Assembly (NCBI RefSeq): GCF_900111885.1
Contig: NZ_FOKG01000004.1
Span: 1-64,000, forward strand
Reading direction: 5' to 3'
From: Amycolatopsis marina
Lineage (GTDB): Bacteria; Actinomycetota; Actinomycetes; Mycobacteriales; Pseudonocardiaceae
DNA: 64,000 nt
A program made the translations under genes and the position numbers. The notes beneath the pieces are model-generated. The model was not told the origin of the DNA. It made no database searches and was given only the letters and a program-made list of their open reading frames with translations. How positions within the stretch are numbered: position 1 is the first letter of the stretch; each line of letters opens with the position of its first letter. Shown here in pieces: positions 39,701 to 48,337 of the stretch.

Positions 39701-42700
39701 GGCGTCCGGTCGATCACGGCCTGCCAGGCGCGGCCGAGGCGCTCCGGGCCGGTGACGCCGTCCAGCGTGAAGGCCATCTGGCCGAGGTAGGCGTCGGGGT
39801 TGATCAGCCAGTGGAACAGCATCCCGGACTGGATTGGCGTGAGCGGGTAGATCTCCTCGACCGTTCGCCCGTTGCCCGCCACCATGTCCACTGCCGACTG
39901 GTCCAGTTTGGCCAACGGGAAGTCCGACGGCGTGCAGCCGCCCGCGCCGGGCCTTCCGCAGTACTCGATGATCAGGCGCAGTTCGGCGGCCAGCTCGTCA
40001 CCCAGCCGCCGTACGGTGTCCTCATTGTGGATGTCGGCCGAGTAGATCCAGACGAACTCGAGCTGGTCCCGTTCGACCATGCCGACCACATCCAGCAGGA
40101 ACTGCCTGGGGTTGCCCGGGCCGCGATCCGTCCCGATGTTCCAGGTCCGGCCCCGAATGAGGGAGTCCGATCCGGAGTTCCACCGGCCGAGGTAGTTGAA
40201 GCTGATCTGCGGCGGGACGGTGGTGGGCGGGGTGCCGGTGAGGTGACGCAGCGCGCCGTGACCGATGCCGCGCCGGGGGACGTCCCGCAGCTGCTGTTTG
40301 ACCGACTTGATCGACTCACCGACATCCTGCCCGGTGGGGACGGTCAACGCGACCGGATACACGGTCGTGAACCAGCCGACGGTGCGGGAAAGGTCGGTGC
40401 CGGCGAACAGGTCTTCGCGACCGTGGCCTTCCATTCCGATCAGCACGCGCTCGTTTCCGGCCCACCGCGCCAGCACCCGGCCCAGCGCGGCCATCAGCAG
40501 GTCGTTGACCTGCGTGCGGTACACCCCGGGCACCTTGTGCAGCAACGCGTCGGTGTCCTCGGCGCTGAGCCGGACCGAAACCTGGCGCGCCGAGGACTCC
40601 AGGTTCCCTCCGGTCGAGTCGCGAGGCAGATCCGGCACCGGCCCGATGGAGTCCCAGTAGTCGCGTTCGTCGTCGAAACCACCGGATCGGGCGTGCTCGG
40701 CCAGCAGCCCCGCCCAGCGCCGGAACGAGGTCGTGCGGACGCCGAGGTCGACCTGGCGACCGGCCACCACCTGTTCGTACGCCGTGGTCAGATCCGAAAG
40801 GAGCACCCGCCACGCCACACCGTCGACGACGAGGTGATGGATTGTGAGGAACAACTGGTCGTGACCCACCAGCACGGCACGGACCAGCGGCCCGTCCGCC
40901 AGGTCGAGGCCGGCCTGCACCCGCTCCGGGTCCAGCGTCTCCGCCGACTCGATCACCACCGACCGTTCGCCGGAGCTGTGCTGCCGCCAGCCGTCCTCGG
41001 TCCGCTCGAACCGCATCTCCAGCGCGTCGTGCCAGGACACGACGGCCTCGATCGCCGAACGAAGTGCCGCGACGTCGACCCCGTCGGCCAGATCCAGCAG
41101 CACGGACATGTTGTAGTGCGATGGCGTCACCGTGCACATCTCGAAGAACGACCGCTGGACCGGGGTCAGCTCGACCGGCCCGACCGCCACATCGGTATCC
41201 GGACCGTCGAAATCCCCGGTGCGGACGACGGGTGCCAGTGCGGCGATGGTCTGGCGAAGGAACATGTCCTTGGAGGACAGCACCAGCCCGGTCCGGCGTG
41301 CTCTGGAGACCACCTGGATGCTGAGGATGGAGTCGCCACCGAGTTCGAAGAAGTTGTCCATCACGCCGACGCGGTCGACGCCGAGCACCTCCGCCCAGAT
41401 CTCCGCCAACTGCCGCTCGATCCGGCTCCGCGCCGCGACATAGGCCGACTCCGCGGACAGCGGCCCGGACATCGCCGACAGCGCGCGCCGGTCCACTTTG
41501 CCACTTGACGTGTGCGGGAACTCATCCAGCACGCGGACGGCCGCGGGCACCATGTACTCAGGCAGCCGGGAACGCACGAAGTCCCGCACCTCGACCGGAT
41601 CCGGTGCACCTGCACCGGCACCGGCCGAGACGACATAGCCGAGCAGCCTGCGCACCGCGCCGTCCACCCGGGGCACCACCACGGCGTCGGCCACGCCGGG
41701 ATGTGCGGCGATGGCCGCCTCGACCTCGCCCGGCTCCACCCGGAAGCCACGGATCTTCACCTGCTCGTCCGCGCGGCCGAGGAACTCGAGGACACCGTCG
41801 GCGGTCCAGCGCGCCCGGTCCCCGGTCCGGTAGAGCCGCTCGGCGGTGTCGAACGGGGCCTGGACGAAGCGCTCCTCGGTCAGCTCGGGCCGACCCACGT
41901 AGCCACGGGCCAGCCCGTCGCCCGCGATACACAGCTCGCCTGCGACACCGATCGGAACCGGTGCCAACTGGTTGTCCAGGACGTACACGCGGGTGTTGGC
42001 GACCGGGCGTCCTATCGGAACGGTCGACAGCTCGTCCGTGATGATCTCGTGACAGGTCGCCACGATCATGCTCTCCACCGGGCCGTAGCCATTGACCAGT
42101 CGCAGCGTCGGGTTGATCCGCCGGGCCTTCGCCAGGTGGCTGCCGGAGGCCGCGTCACCGCCGACGATCACCTGCCGGACGCGTTTCACCGTTTCCGGGA
42201 ACTCGTCGACCAGGACGTTGAACAGGCTCTGCGGCAGGCACAGCGTGGTCGCACCGTGGCGGACGATCAACTCGGCGAGCCGCTCGACCTCGGTCTGCTC
42301 TCCGGGGTACAGCACGGACGTGCCGCCGTGCAGCAACGCGCCCCACAGTTCGAGCGACATGCCGTCCCAGGACATCGACATGCACTGCGGAATCACGTGG
42401 TCCGGGCCGAAGTCCAGGAAGTCGGTGCCGAAGAAGGTGCGCACGGTGGCCCGGTGCGGCAGGGCGACACCCTTCGGCGTACCGGTCGACCCGGACGTGT
42501 ACAGCACACAGGCGAGGTCGTCTGCCGCGACCGCGGTCTTGGGGTCCACACCGGAGTGCTCGGCCGCAAGCGCCTCACTCAGATTCACAATGGTGTAGCC
42601 GTCCGGCAGCAAGTCGGTCAGGTTCTCTTCGGTCAGGACGAAGTTGGCACCGGCATCGGCGAGTACGAACGCCAGCCGTTCAGTCGGATACGCCGGGTCC

Positions 42701-45700
42701 AGCGGCAGGTACGCGGCACCGGCCTTGAGGATGCCCAGCAGCGCCACGACCAACTCCGGGGTACGCCGCAGGCACAGCCCGACCGGGCGTTCCTGCCCCG
42801 CGCCCAGCGAGATCAGGTGGTGTGCCAGTTGATTGGCCCGGTCATCTATGTCCCGGTAGGACAGTTCCTCGTCCTGGTACACCACGGCCGTGCGGTCCGG
42901 GTACTTGGCGGCCTGGTCGGCGAACAGTTCGTGAATGCACTTGTCCGCCGGGTAGGACACGGTCGTGTCATTCCATTCCCGGGTCACCTGGCGGTACTCG
43001 GCCTCGCCGAGCAGCGGCAACGCCGACACCGGAGTCCGCGGAGCGGCGGCGATGCCCTTGAGCAGGGTCGCCAGGTGCCCGGCCATGCGCCGGATCGTGG
43101 TGCTGTCGAACAGGTCCACGTTGTAGCCAACCCAGCCGAGCAGTCGGCCGTCACGTTCGGCGTACTCGACCGTGATGTCGAACATCGTCGTCAACCGGGG
43201 CAACGCGTACTCGGTCAGTCGCAGACCGGACGGCAGCGCGGTGTCCTGCATCCACGCGTTGTGCAGCACCATCATCGCTTGCACCAACGGGGTCCGGCCT
43301 GCGTCCCGCTCCGGGGCGAGCTCGTCCACCACGGCGTCGAACGGCACGTTCTGGTGCGCGAACGCCTGGAGCACGGTCTCCTTCACCGAGCCGACGAATT
43401 CCGTGAAGGACTGAAGTTCGTCGATCCGGGATCGCAGCACGACGGTGTTGACGAAAAACCCGACCAGGTCCTCCAGCTCGGACCTGTCCCGGCCGGACGT
43501 CACCGTGCCCAGTGCGATGTCGTTCGATCCGGACCAGCGTGCCAGCAGCACCTGGGTCGCCGCGGCCAGTGTCATGAACAGCGTGACACCGGCGTCGCCG
43601 CAGAGTTCCTTCAGCCGGTCCAGGTCCTCGGCCGGGAGCGCGAAACTCTCGGCGCCACCATGCCAGGTCCGCACCGCGGGCCGCGGCCGGTCGGTCGGCA
43701 GTTCGAGTGGGTCGACTCCGGCCAGTTGTTCCCGCCAGTAGGTCAGGTCGCCGGCGAGCGCGTCGTCGGTCCACTGGTCTCGCTGCCACACCGCGTAGTC
43801 CACGTAGTGCACGGGCAGTTCCGGCAGATCGGCCGCCGCGTTCTCGGCCGTGTCCTGATACAGCGTGATCAGCTCGCGGGTGAGCACGTTCATGGACCAG
43901 CGGTCGGTCACGATGTGGTGCAGCGTCAGCACGAGAACGTGATCCTGCTCGGCAGCCCGGATGAGCATCGCCCGCACGAGCGGTCCGACTCGCAGGTCGA
44001 ACGGGCGTTGCATCTCGGCCTGCACCAAACCGGTCAACGACGTCTCGAGGTCCTCGGCCGCGGACAGATCGACCACGGCCCAGGCAGGCTCGCCGGAAGC
44101 ATGGACGAACTGGACGCCGACGCCGTCGACCGAGCCGAACGTCGTACGCAGAATCTCGTGCCGGGCGACGAGGGCATCCAGCGCCGATCGCAACGCCTCG
44201 GTGTCCAGCGGCCCGGTCAGCCGGAGCCCGGCCGAAACGTTGTACTCGGCGCTGCCCGGCTCGAACTCGTCCATGAACCACAACCGCTGCTGCGCGAACG
44301 ACAGTGGCATCGATGCCTGCCGTGGCGCGACCAGGATCGTCGACCGGGAATCCGGTTCGGGCTCGATCTGGAGGGTCGAGGCCAGCGCGGCCACGGTCGG
44401 GTTGTCGAACACCGCACGCGGCGACACATCGACGCCGAGGGCGGTACGCATCCGGGACACCGCCTGGATGTTCAGCAGCGAGTCGCCACCGATCTCGAAG
44501 AAGTTGTCCTCGATACCCACCCGGTCGAGCCGCAGCACCTCCTGCCAGATCCCGGCGATCACCTGCTCGGGGTCGTTGCGCGGTGCCACGTAACCGGCCG
44601 ACGCGGCCGCATCCGGGTCCGGGAGCGCGTCGCGATCCACCTTTCCACTGGAGCTCAACGGCAACGCGTCGACCACAACGAACCGGGACGGCACCATGTG
44701 CTCGGGAAGCCTGCGGGACAACGCCCGCTGCAGTTCCGAGCCACGGGTCGCGGTCTTCGTCGGCACGACGTAGGCCACGAGCCTGCTGTCCCGGACGACG
44801 ACCACGGACTGGGCCACGCCGGGGTGCAGGCTCAATGCGGCCTCGATCTCCCCTGGTTCGATCCGGAAGCCACGGACCTTGACCTGGTCGTCGATCCGGC
44901 CATGGAAATCCAGCAACCCATCCGCTCGCTCGGAGACGAGGTCGCCGGTCCGGTAAAGCCGCTCAGCCGGATCGAACGGCGCCTGGACGAAACGTTCCGC
45001 GGTCAGCTCCGGCCGGTTCAGGTAGCCCTTCGCCAGTCCGGCGCCGGCGACGTACAGCTCCCCCTGCTCTCCTGGCGAGACCGGGCCAAGCTCGTCGTCG
45101 AGCACGTAGACGCGAGCGCCGTTGATGGCCGATCCGATCGGCACGTCCCCGGCACCGGACAGCGGCGGGCTCATCGTGGCGCATACCGTTGTCTCGGTCG
45201 GGCCGTAGGCGTTGATGAGCGTGCGGCCACGGGACCACTGCCCGGCCAGACCGGGCGTGACCGCCTCACCGGCGACCACGAGCACCCGGACCTGCTCCAG
45301 CCCGCCGCTGGGCACCACCGCCAGCGCCGACGGCGGCAGGGTCAGATGGGTGACGTCGTGCCGCGCCACCAGGTCCACCAGCGGTGCACCCGGCTGCACC
45401 TCGTCAGCGGACGCGACGACCAGAGTCGCCCCGGTCAGCAGCCCCATGCACAGTTCCCACACCGAGGCGTCGAAGCTCAGCGGGGCGAACTGGAGCACAC
45501 GGCAGCCTGGCCCGGCGCCGAGTCGCTCGACCTGGCTGCGCACCAGGCTCGCGATGCCCGAGTTGGTGACGAGTACACCCTTGGGGGTGCCGGAGGAGCC
45601 GGAGGTGTAGATGACGTACGCGACCCCGGACAGTTCCCGGCCGATCTCCGGGTCCGCGGTGTCCCGCGATTCGAGCAAGGTATCCGGGTGGTCCAGCAGG

Positions 45701-46089
45701 ATCCGTTTCCCGCCACGCGGCAGCCTGCCCGCCACGTCGGTGGCCGTGACGACTCGCGCCGGCTTGGCGTCCTTGAGCATGAACGTGATCCGGTCGGCCG
45801 GGTAGTTCGGGTCGACCGGCAGGAACGCAGCGCCGGTCTTGGCCACGGCCAGTGTCGCCACGACGGCGTCTACCGACTTCGGCAGCACCAGTGCGACGAT
45901 GTCGGACCGGTTGACGCCCTGCTCGATCAACAGGTCCGCCAACTGGTTGGCACGCGCGTTGAGCTCCGCGTAACTGAGAGCGTCGTCGCCGCTCAGCACC
46001 GCGGTCGCGTTCGGTGTCTGGGTTACCTGGCTTTCGAAGAGATCGGCAAAGCAGCCGAGCTGATTGTCGCCAGCGGTCGATTCCCGCAT
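36733..46089 (-). CDS. NRPS, three modules: A-T, C-A-T-E, C-A-T
   Basis: 3118 residues; it starts directly with an adenylation domain, so it begins the peptide. Module 1: A (10-490), pocket DAWTVAAVCK, a phenylalanine-type code; T (Ser537). Module 2: C (593-1020; HHIVTDR, Gly of HHxxxDG changed to Arg), A (1050-1540), pocket DGLCIGGIVK, hydrophobic but unassigned; T (Ser1587); E (1635-2055, HHLVVDG). Module 3: C of D-accepting type (2078-2500, YPLTPIQSGMLFH, HHLLLDG), A (2530-3015), pocket DAFVVGVSIK, unassigned; T (Ser3067). The stop overlaps the next NRPS start, which keeps the modules in order. C-domain types match the E positions, supporting an L-D-L order for residues 1-3. Confidence 0.97.
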   Translation of the reverse strand: MRESTAGDNQLGCFADLFESQVTQTPNATAVLSGDDALSYAELNARANQLADLLIEQGVNRSDIVALVLPKSVDAVVATLAVAKTGAAFLPVDPNYPADRITFMLKDAKPARVVTATDVAGRLPRGGKRILLDHPDTLLESRDTADPEIGRELSGVAYVIYTSGSSGTPKGVLVTNSGIASLVRSQVERLGAGPGCRVLQFAPLSFDASVWELCMGLLTGATLVVASADEVQPGAPLVDLVARHDVTHLTLPPSALAVVPSGGLEQVRVLVVAGEAVTPGLAGQWSRGRTLINAYGPTETTVCATMSPPLSGAGDVPIGSAINGARVYVLDDELGPVSPGEQGELYVAGAGLAKGYLNRPELTAERFVQAPFDPAERLYRTGDLVSERADGLLDFHGRIDDQVKVRGFRIEPGEIEAALSLHPGVAQSVVVVRDSRLVAYVVPTKTATRGSELQRALSRRLPEHMVPSRFVVVDALPLSSSGKVDRDALPDPDAAASAGYVAPRNDPEQVIAGIWQEVLRLDRVGIEDNFFEIGGDSLLNIQAVSRMRTALGVDVSPRAVFDNPTVAALASTLQIEPEPDSRSTILVAPRQASMPLSFAQQRLWFMDEFEPGSAEYNVSAGLRLTGPLDTEALRSALDALVARHEILRTTFGSVDGVGVQFVHASGEPAWAVVDLSAAEDLETSLTGLVQAEMQRPFDLRVGPLVRAMLIRAAEQDHVLVLTLHHIVTDRWSMNVLTRELITLYQDTAENAAADLPELPVHYVDYAVWQRDQWTDDALAGDLTYWREQLAGVDPLELPTDRPRPAVRTWHGGAESFALPAEDLDRLKELCGDAGVTLFMTLAAATQVLLARWSGSNDIALGTVTSGRDRSELEDLVGFFVNTVVLRSRIDELQSFTEFVGSVKETVLQAFAHQNVPFDAVVDELAPERDAGRTPLVQAMMVLHNAWMQDTALPSGLRLTEYALPRLTTMFDITVEYAERDGRLLGWVGYNVDLFDSTTIRRMAGHLATLLKGIAAAPRTPVSALPLLGEAEYRQVTREWNDTTVSYPADKCIHELFADQAAKYPDRTAVVYQDEELSYRDIDDRANQLAHHLISLGAGQERPVGLCLRRTPELVVALLGILKAGAAYLPLDPAYPTERLAFVLADAGANFVLTEENLTDLLPDGYTIVNLSEALAAEHSGVDPKTAVAADDLACVLYTSGSTGTPKGVALPHRATVRTFFGTDFLDFGPDHVIPQCMSMSWDGMSLELWGALLHGGTSVLYPGEQTEVERLAELIVRHGATTLCLPQSLFNVLVDEFPETVKRVRQVIVGGDAASGSHLAKARRINPTLRLVNGYGPVESMIVATCHEIITDELSTVPIGRPVANTRVYVLDNQLAPVPIGVAGELCIAGDGLARGYVGRPELTEERFVQAPFDTAERLYRTGDRARWTADGVLEFLGRADEQVKIRGFRVEPGEVEAAIAAHPGVADAVVVPRVDGAVRRLLGYVVSAGAGAGAPDPVEVRDFVRSRLPEYMVPAAVRVLDEFPHTSSGKVDRRALSAMSGPLSAESAYVAARSRIERQLAEIWAEVLGVDRVGVMDNFFELGGDSILSIQVVSRARRTGLVLSSKDMFLRQTIAALAPVVRTGDFDGPDTDVAVGPVELTPVQRSFFEMCTVTPSHYNMSVLLDLADGVDVAALRSAIEAVVSWHDALEMRFERTEDGWRQHSSGERSVVIESAETLDPERVQAGLDLADGPLVRAVLVGHDQLFLTIHHLVVDGVAWRVLLSDLTTAYEQVVAGRQVDLGVRTTSFRRWAGLLAEHARSGGFDDERDYWDSIGPVPDLPRDSTGGNLESSARQVSVRLSAEDTDALLHKVPGVYRTQVNDLLMAALGRVLARWAGNERVLIGMEGHGREDLFAGTDLSRTVGWFTTVYPVALTVPTGQDVGESIKSVKQQLRDVPRRGIGHGALRHLTGTPPTTVPPQISFNYLGRWNSGSDSLIRGRTWNIGTDRGPGNPRQFLLDVVGMVERDQLEFVWIYSADIHNEDTVRRLGDELAAELRLIIEYCGRPGAGGCTPSDFPLAKLDQSAVDMVAGNGRTVEEIYPLTPIQSGMLFHWLINPDAYLGQMAFTLDGVTGPERLGRAWQAVIDRTPILRTSLVWEGLAEPLQVVHNQVELPVTYLDWTGLSEEALGHAAEQYMAADRATGMNLSKAPLTRLTIARLSGNSVWVYCASHHLLLDGWSLFQVLVETFAVHAGIPVTELAARQSFRYYVGWLAEQDRVQAEAHWRDVLAGLESPTPLPFDRAPAESHRSKANARSELVLTTEDTMKLAAFARGHHLTVNTVVQGAWALLLSRYSGERDVCFGTTVAGRPAGLPGAESIIGIFINTLPVRVGVDVDRPVVDWLRDIQARQVEGREYEFVALADMQTWSDMPAGTSLFDSIVVFENYPVDDNAAAEHGLRLRDLTTVEVGTYPLNLIAYAGDELSCTLVYDDDLFDVSTIERLGKHLRTVLDGIVACGDRRIAELPAVDAAERNKITVEWNKTAVSYPRDLCVHQVFEAEVRRDPDAPAVVFGDTVLTYRQLDDRANRLAHHLISLGVVRGTLVGLCVERGVELIVGILGVLKAGAAYVPLDPGYPADRLSFMLTDSAVPVVLTLDRFVGRLPDTGAKLVRLNEELPESPSGPPDTGVTPDDLVYAMYTSGSTGKPRGARVKHRGVVRLVKPGDYCPVGSGDVVAHCASISFDASTFEVWNGLLNGACLAIRPPEMLTVDRIREFNSRHGVTNLVLATGMFHELVDADADAFSGVRQLVVGGDVLSPVHCAKLTERMPDLQVINVYGPTECTSITTVHLVDSNPAPDVKLPIGRPIANTTVYVLDDNQALVPVGAPGEIYIGGDGVGAGYINRPDLNAERFVPNPFVPDDMLYRTGDRARWLPDGTLDFLGRVDTQVKIRGFRIEPGEIEASLRLHPQVGEAVVVAHDDGTGIRRLTAYVVADGPEPSTADLREHTRRTLPEHMVPSTFLVLGQLPLTPNGKVDRRALPDPTGQVEPTEPYEAPRTPAEETLAAIWSELLNVDAVGAHSSFFALGGDSILSIRAVSRVRDAFGVDLSPRDLFDHPTVSGLAEIIEERVLAELEQLAPGE

Positions 46090-46109
46090 CGTTCTTCAAA
46101 CCCCCAAGT

Positions 46110-47312
46110 TCACCATTCGGACGATGTCCGCCAGTCGACGTCCACCAGCAACTTCCGGTAGCCCTGCACGAGGTTGGACCGCTGGGGCAGAGGTGGCGCG
46201 GCCAGCGTCACACCACTGGCCCGCCCTGCCAGTACTTCCAGCAGAGCGCAGATCTCCAGGCGGGCGAGCGCCGCGCCGAGACAGTGGTGCGGCCCGTAGC
46301 CGAACCCGAGATGCTTGTTTGGCCGCCGGTCCGGGATGAAGCTGTCCGGATCGCCGAACACCCGAGGGTCCCGATTGGCCGCGGGAAGCCATGCCACGAC
46401 CGGCATTCCCTTGGGGATCAGCTGACCCCTGACCGTCACGTCCTCGGTGGCCGTTCGCAGCACGTGCATCGCCGGCGAGGTCCAGCGAATCACTTCCTCG
46501 GCGGCGATGTGCGCCCGCCCGGGGTCGGTGCGCAACTCGTCGAGAAAATCCGGCCGGGTGCTGAGGGCGTGGAACATTCCGGCGATCGAGTGCCGGGTGG
46601 TCTCGTTGCCACCGATCAGCACATTGTCGCAGTTGATCAGGACCTCGCTAGCGTCCATCCGCGCGTCGCGCAACATGACGCTGACCAGGTCGTCACCGGG
46701 ATCGGCGCGTCGTCGCTCGATCAGCCCGTGGCAGTAGAACAGGATCTCCGAGTGCGCCTCGTCCGGCGACATCTTGTCGAACGCACTGTCCGCGCCGCCG
46801 AATGCGTGGTTGGTCAGCTCGATCAGCCGCTGCCTGTCCTCGACCGGTACGCCGAGGATCTCGCACACCACACTCGCCGGCAACGCGGGCGCCAGGTGCG
46901 CGGCCACGTCCGAACCGCGGTCGACGACGGTCTCCAGCAGGGTGGTGATCTCCTTGCGGGCAAACGACTCCAGCTCGCTCGCCTTCTGCCTGGACAGGAA
47001 CGGGCCGATGATCTTGCGCAGGTGCGCGTGCCAGTCGCCGTCAGTGACCACGACCATGCGCCCACCGGCTCGATCCGGGTGCCATGCGTCAAAGCCGATC
47101 ATCATTCCGTACTCGGAGCTGAACGGCGCCGTCGGTGCGAGCACCTGCTGGCAGTCCTCGTAGGAGAACACCGACCAGAATCCGCTCGGCGCCGTGCCGG
47201 GTTCACTCCACACGATCGCGTCCCGGCCGGCCCACTCCCGCCACATGTCGAAGCGGGCCTCCGTCAGGTAGAGGTCCGCATCGCCGAGATCGATGTTCTG
47301 CTTCTCCGTCAT
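46110..47312 (-). CDS. Cytochrome P450 (NRPS tailoring)
   Basis: A 400-residue P450 with I-helix LIGGNETTRHSIAG (canonical acid-Thr pair), EEVIRW (ExxR) and haem motif LGFGYGPHHCLGAALARLE. It resembles actinobacterial P450s that hydroxylate amino acids bound to carrier domains or peptide side chains. GGAGG lies 5 nt before ATG 47312, which overlaps the LeuB-like stop as ATGA; the synthetase starts 20 bp later. Being co-translated between the precursor-supply cassette and the synthetase, it probably oxidises the extended amino acid or the growing peptide (inference). Confidence 0.93.
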   Translation of the reverse strand: MTEKQNIDLGDADLYLTEARFDMWREWAGRDAIVWSEPGTAPSGFWSVFSYEDCQQVLAPTAPFSSEYGMMIGFDAWHPDRAGGRMVVVTDGDWHAHLRKIIGPFLSRQKASELESFARKEITTLLETVVDRGSDVAAHLAPALPASVVCEILGVPVEDRQRLIELTNHAFGGADSAFDKMSPDEAHSEILFYCHGLIERRRADPGDDLVSVMLRDARMDASEVLINCDNVLIGGNETTRHSIAGMFHALSTRPDFLDELRTDPGRAHIAAEEVIRWTSPAMHVLRTATEDVTVRGQLIPKGMPVVAWLPAANRDPRVFGDPDSFIPDRRPNKHLGFGYGPHHCLGAALARLEICALLEVLAGRASGVTLAAPPLPQRSNLVQGYRKLLVDVDWRTSSEW

Positions 47313-48337
47313 TGAACCTCCGCCGCGATCGCTGCGCCTGCGTCTTCGGTGCCCAGCTGCCCGCCCAGATCCGGAGTGCATCGCCTGGCCGAGACCGCCT
47401 TGCGTACCGCGCCACGGAGGGCGTCTCCCTCGGCGCCGCGGCCGAGGTGGTCCAGCATTAGTGCGGCGGAAAGCACCGCACCCACCGGATTCGCGATGCC
47501 CTGGCCCGCGATGTCGGGCGCGCTTCCGTGCACCGGTTCGAAGAGGCCGACGCCTTGCTCCGGATTGAGGTTGGCCGACGCCGCCGTGCCAAGGCCGCCG
47601 GCCAGTTGCGAGGTCACGTCGCTGAGGATGTCGCCGTACGAGTTGTTGGTGACGATGACGTCGAACGCGGTCGGGTCCTGAATGAGTTTCATCGCCGCGG
47701 CGTCGACATAGAGGTGAGAGGACGCGAGCCCGGGATGTGCGGACCTGGCGTCGGCCCAGCATTGCTGCCAGAGTCCACCCCCGAACGGCACGGCGTTCGA
47801 TTTGTCCACCATGCACACGGATCGGCGGGCGACCGAGAACGCATAACCCAGCACCCTGGACACGCCGTGTCGCGTGCTGATGTCGTTGTCGATGGCGATC
47901 TCCTGCGGTGTGCCGGAACGCAGCACTCCCCCGGAACCGATATACGCTCCCTCGGTGTTCTCCCGGACGACGACACAGTCGATCGACCGCCGCGCCGGGT
48001 CGCGCAAGGGGCTCAACCGGTCGTCCAGCAAAACCGCGGGCCGGTGATTGACGTACAGGTCGAGCTCGAACCGCAGGCGCAGCAGAACGTTTCGCGCGTA
48101 GCCAGTCTGCTGAACGCGCGGGTCGCCGATCGCGCCGAGCAGAACGCGGCGGGCAGAGCTGATCCGCACCATCTCCTCATGGCTCATCGCCACCCCGGTT
48201 CGCCGGAACCGCTCGGCGTTGATCTGGTCGAGCACATCGAAACTCAGTCCGAGCCCCAACGAGTCGAGCACCCGCAGGGCCTGGTCGATGACCTCGGGCC
48301 CCACACCGTCTCCGGGCACTACCGCGACAGTGGTCAT
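47309..48337 (-). CDS. LeuB-like 3-alkylmalate dehydrogenase
   Basis: A 342-residue isopropylmalate/isocitrate dehydrogenase-family enzyme that oxidises and decarboxylates a 3-substituted malate with NAD to give the one-carbon longer 2-keto acid. Motifs: VVPGDGVGPEV at the start, VVVRENTEGAYIGSGGVLR, VDKSNAV, TNNSYGDILSDVTSQLAGGLG (metal Asp residues) and PVHGSAPDIAG. It is clearly diverged from housekeeping LeuB. ATGA overlaps bind it to the aminotransferase before it and the P450 after it. Its place in an NRPS operon with LeuA, LeuC and LeuD partners argues for amino acid chain extension rather than leucine synthesis. Confidence 0.88.
   Translation of the reverse strand: MTTVAVVPGDGVGPEVIDQALRVLDSLGLGLSFDVLDQINAERFRRTGVAMSHEEMVRISSARRVLLGAIGDPRVQQTGYARNVLLRLRFELDLYVNHRPAVLLDDRLSPLRDPARRSIDCVVVRENTEGAYIGSGGVLRSGTPQEIAIDNDISTRHGVSRVLGYAFSVARRSVCMVDKSNAVPFGGGLWQQCWADARSAHPGLASSHLYVDAAAMKLIQDPTAFDVIVTNNSYGDILSDVTSQLAGGLGTAASANLNPEQGVGLFEPVHGSAPDIAGQGIANPVGAVLSAALMLDHLGRGAEGDALRGAVRKAVSARRCTPDLGGQLGTEDAGAAIAAEVQ

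Noticed and set aside
24923..46089. Long internal repeats between NRPS modules
   Set aside because: These are homologous C, A, T and E domains of the same megasynthetases, not independent repeat elements.
41512..46161. Very long rightward frame of about 1550 codons opposite the first NRPS gene
   Set aside because: It lies antisense to well-supported NRPS domains, its translation has no domain resemblance and is His/Arg/Gln-rich, as expected of antisense frames in GC-rich coding DNA.
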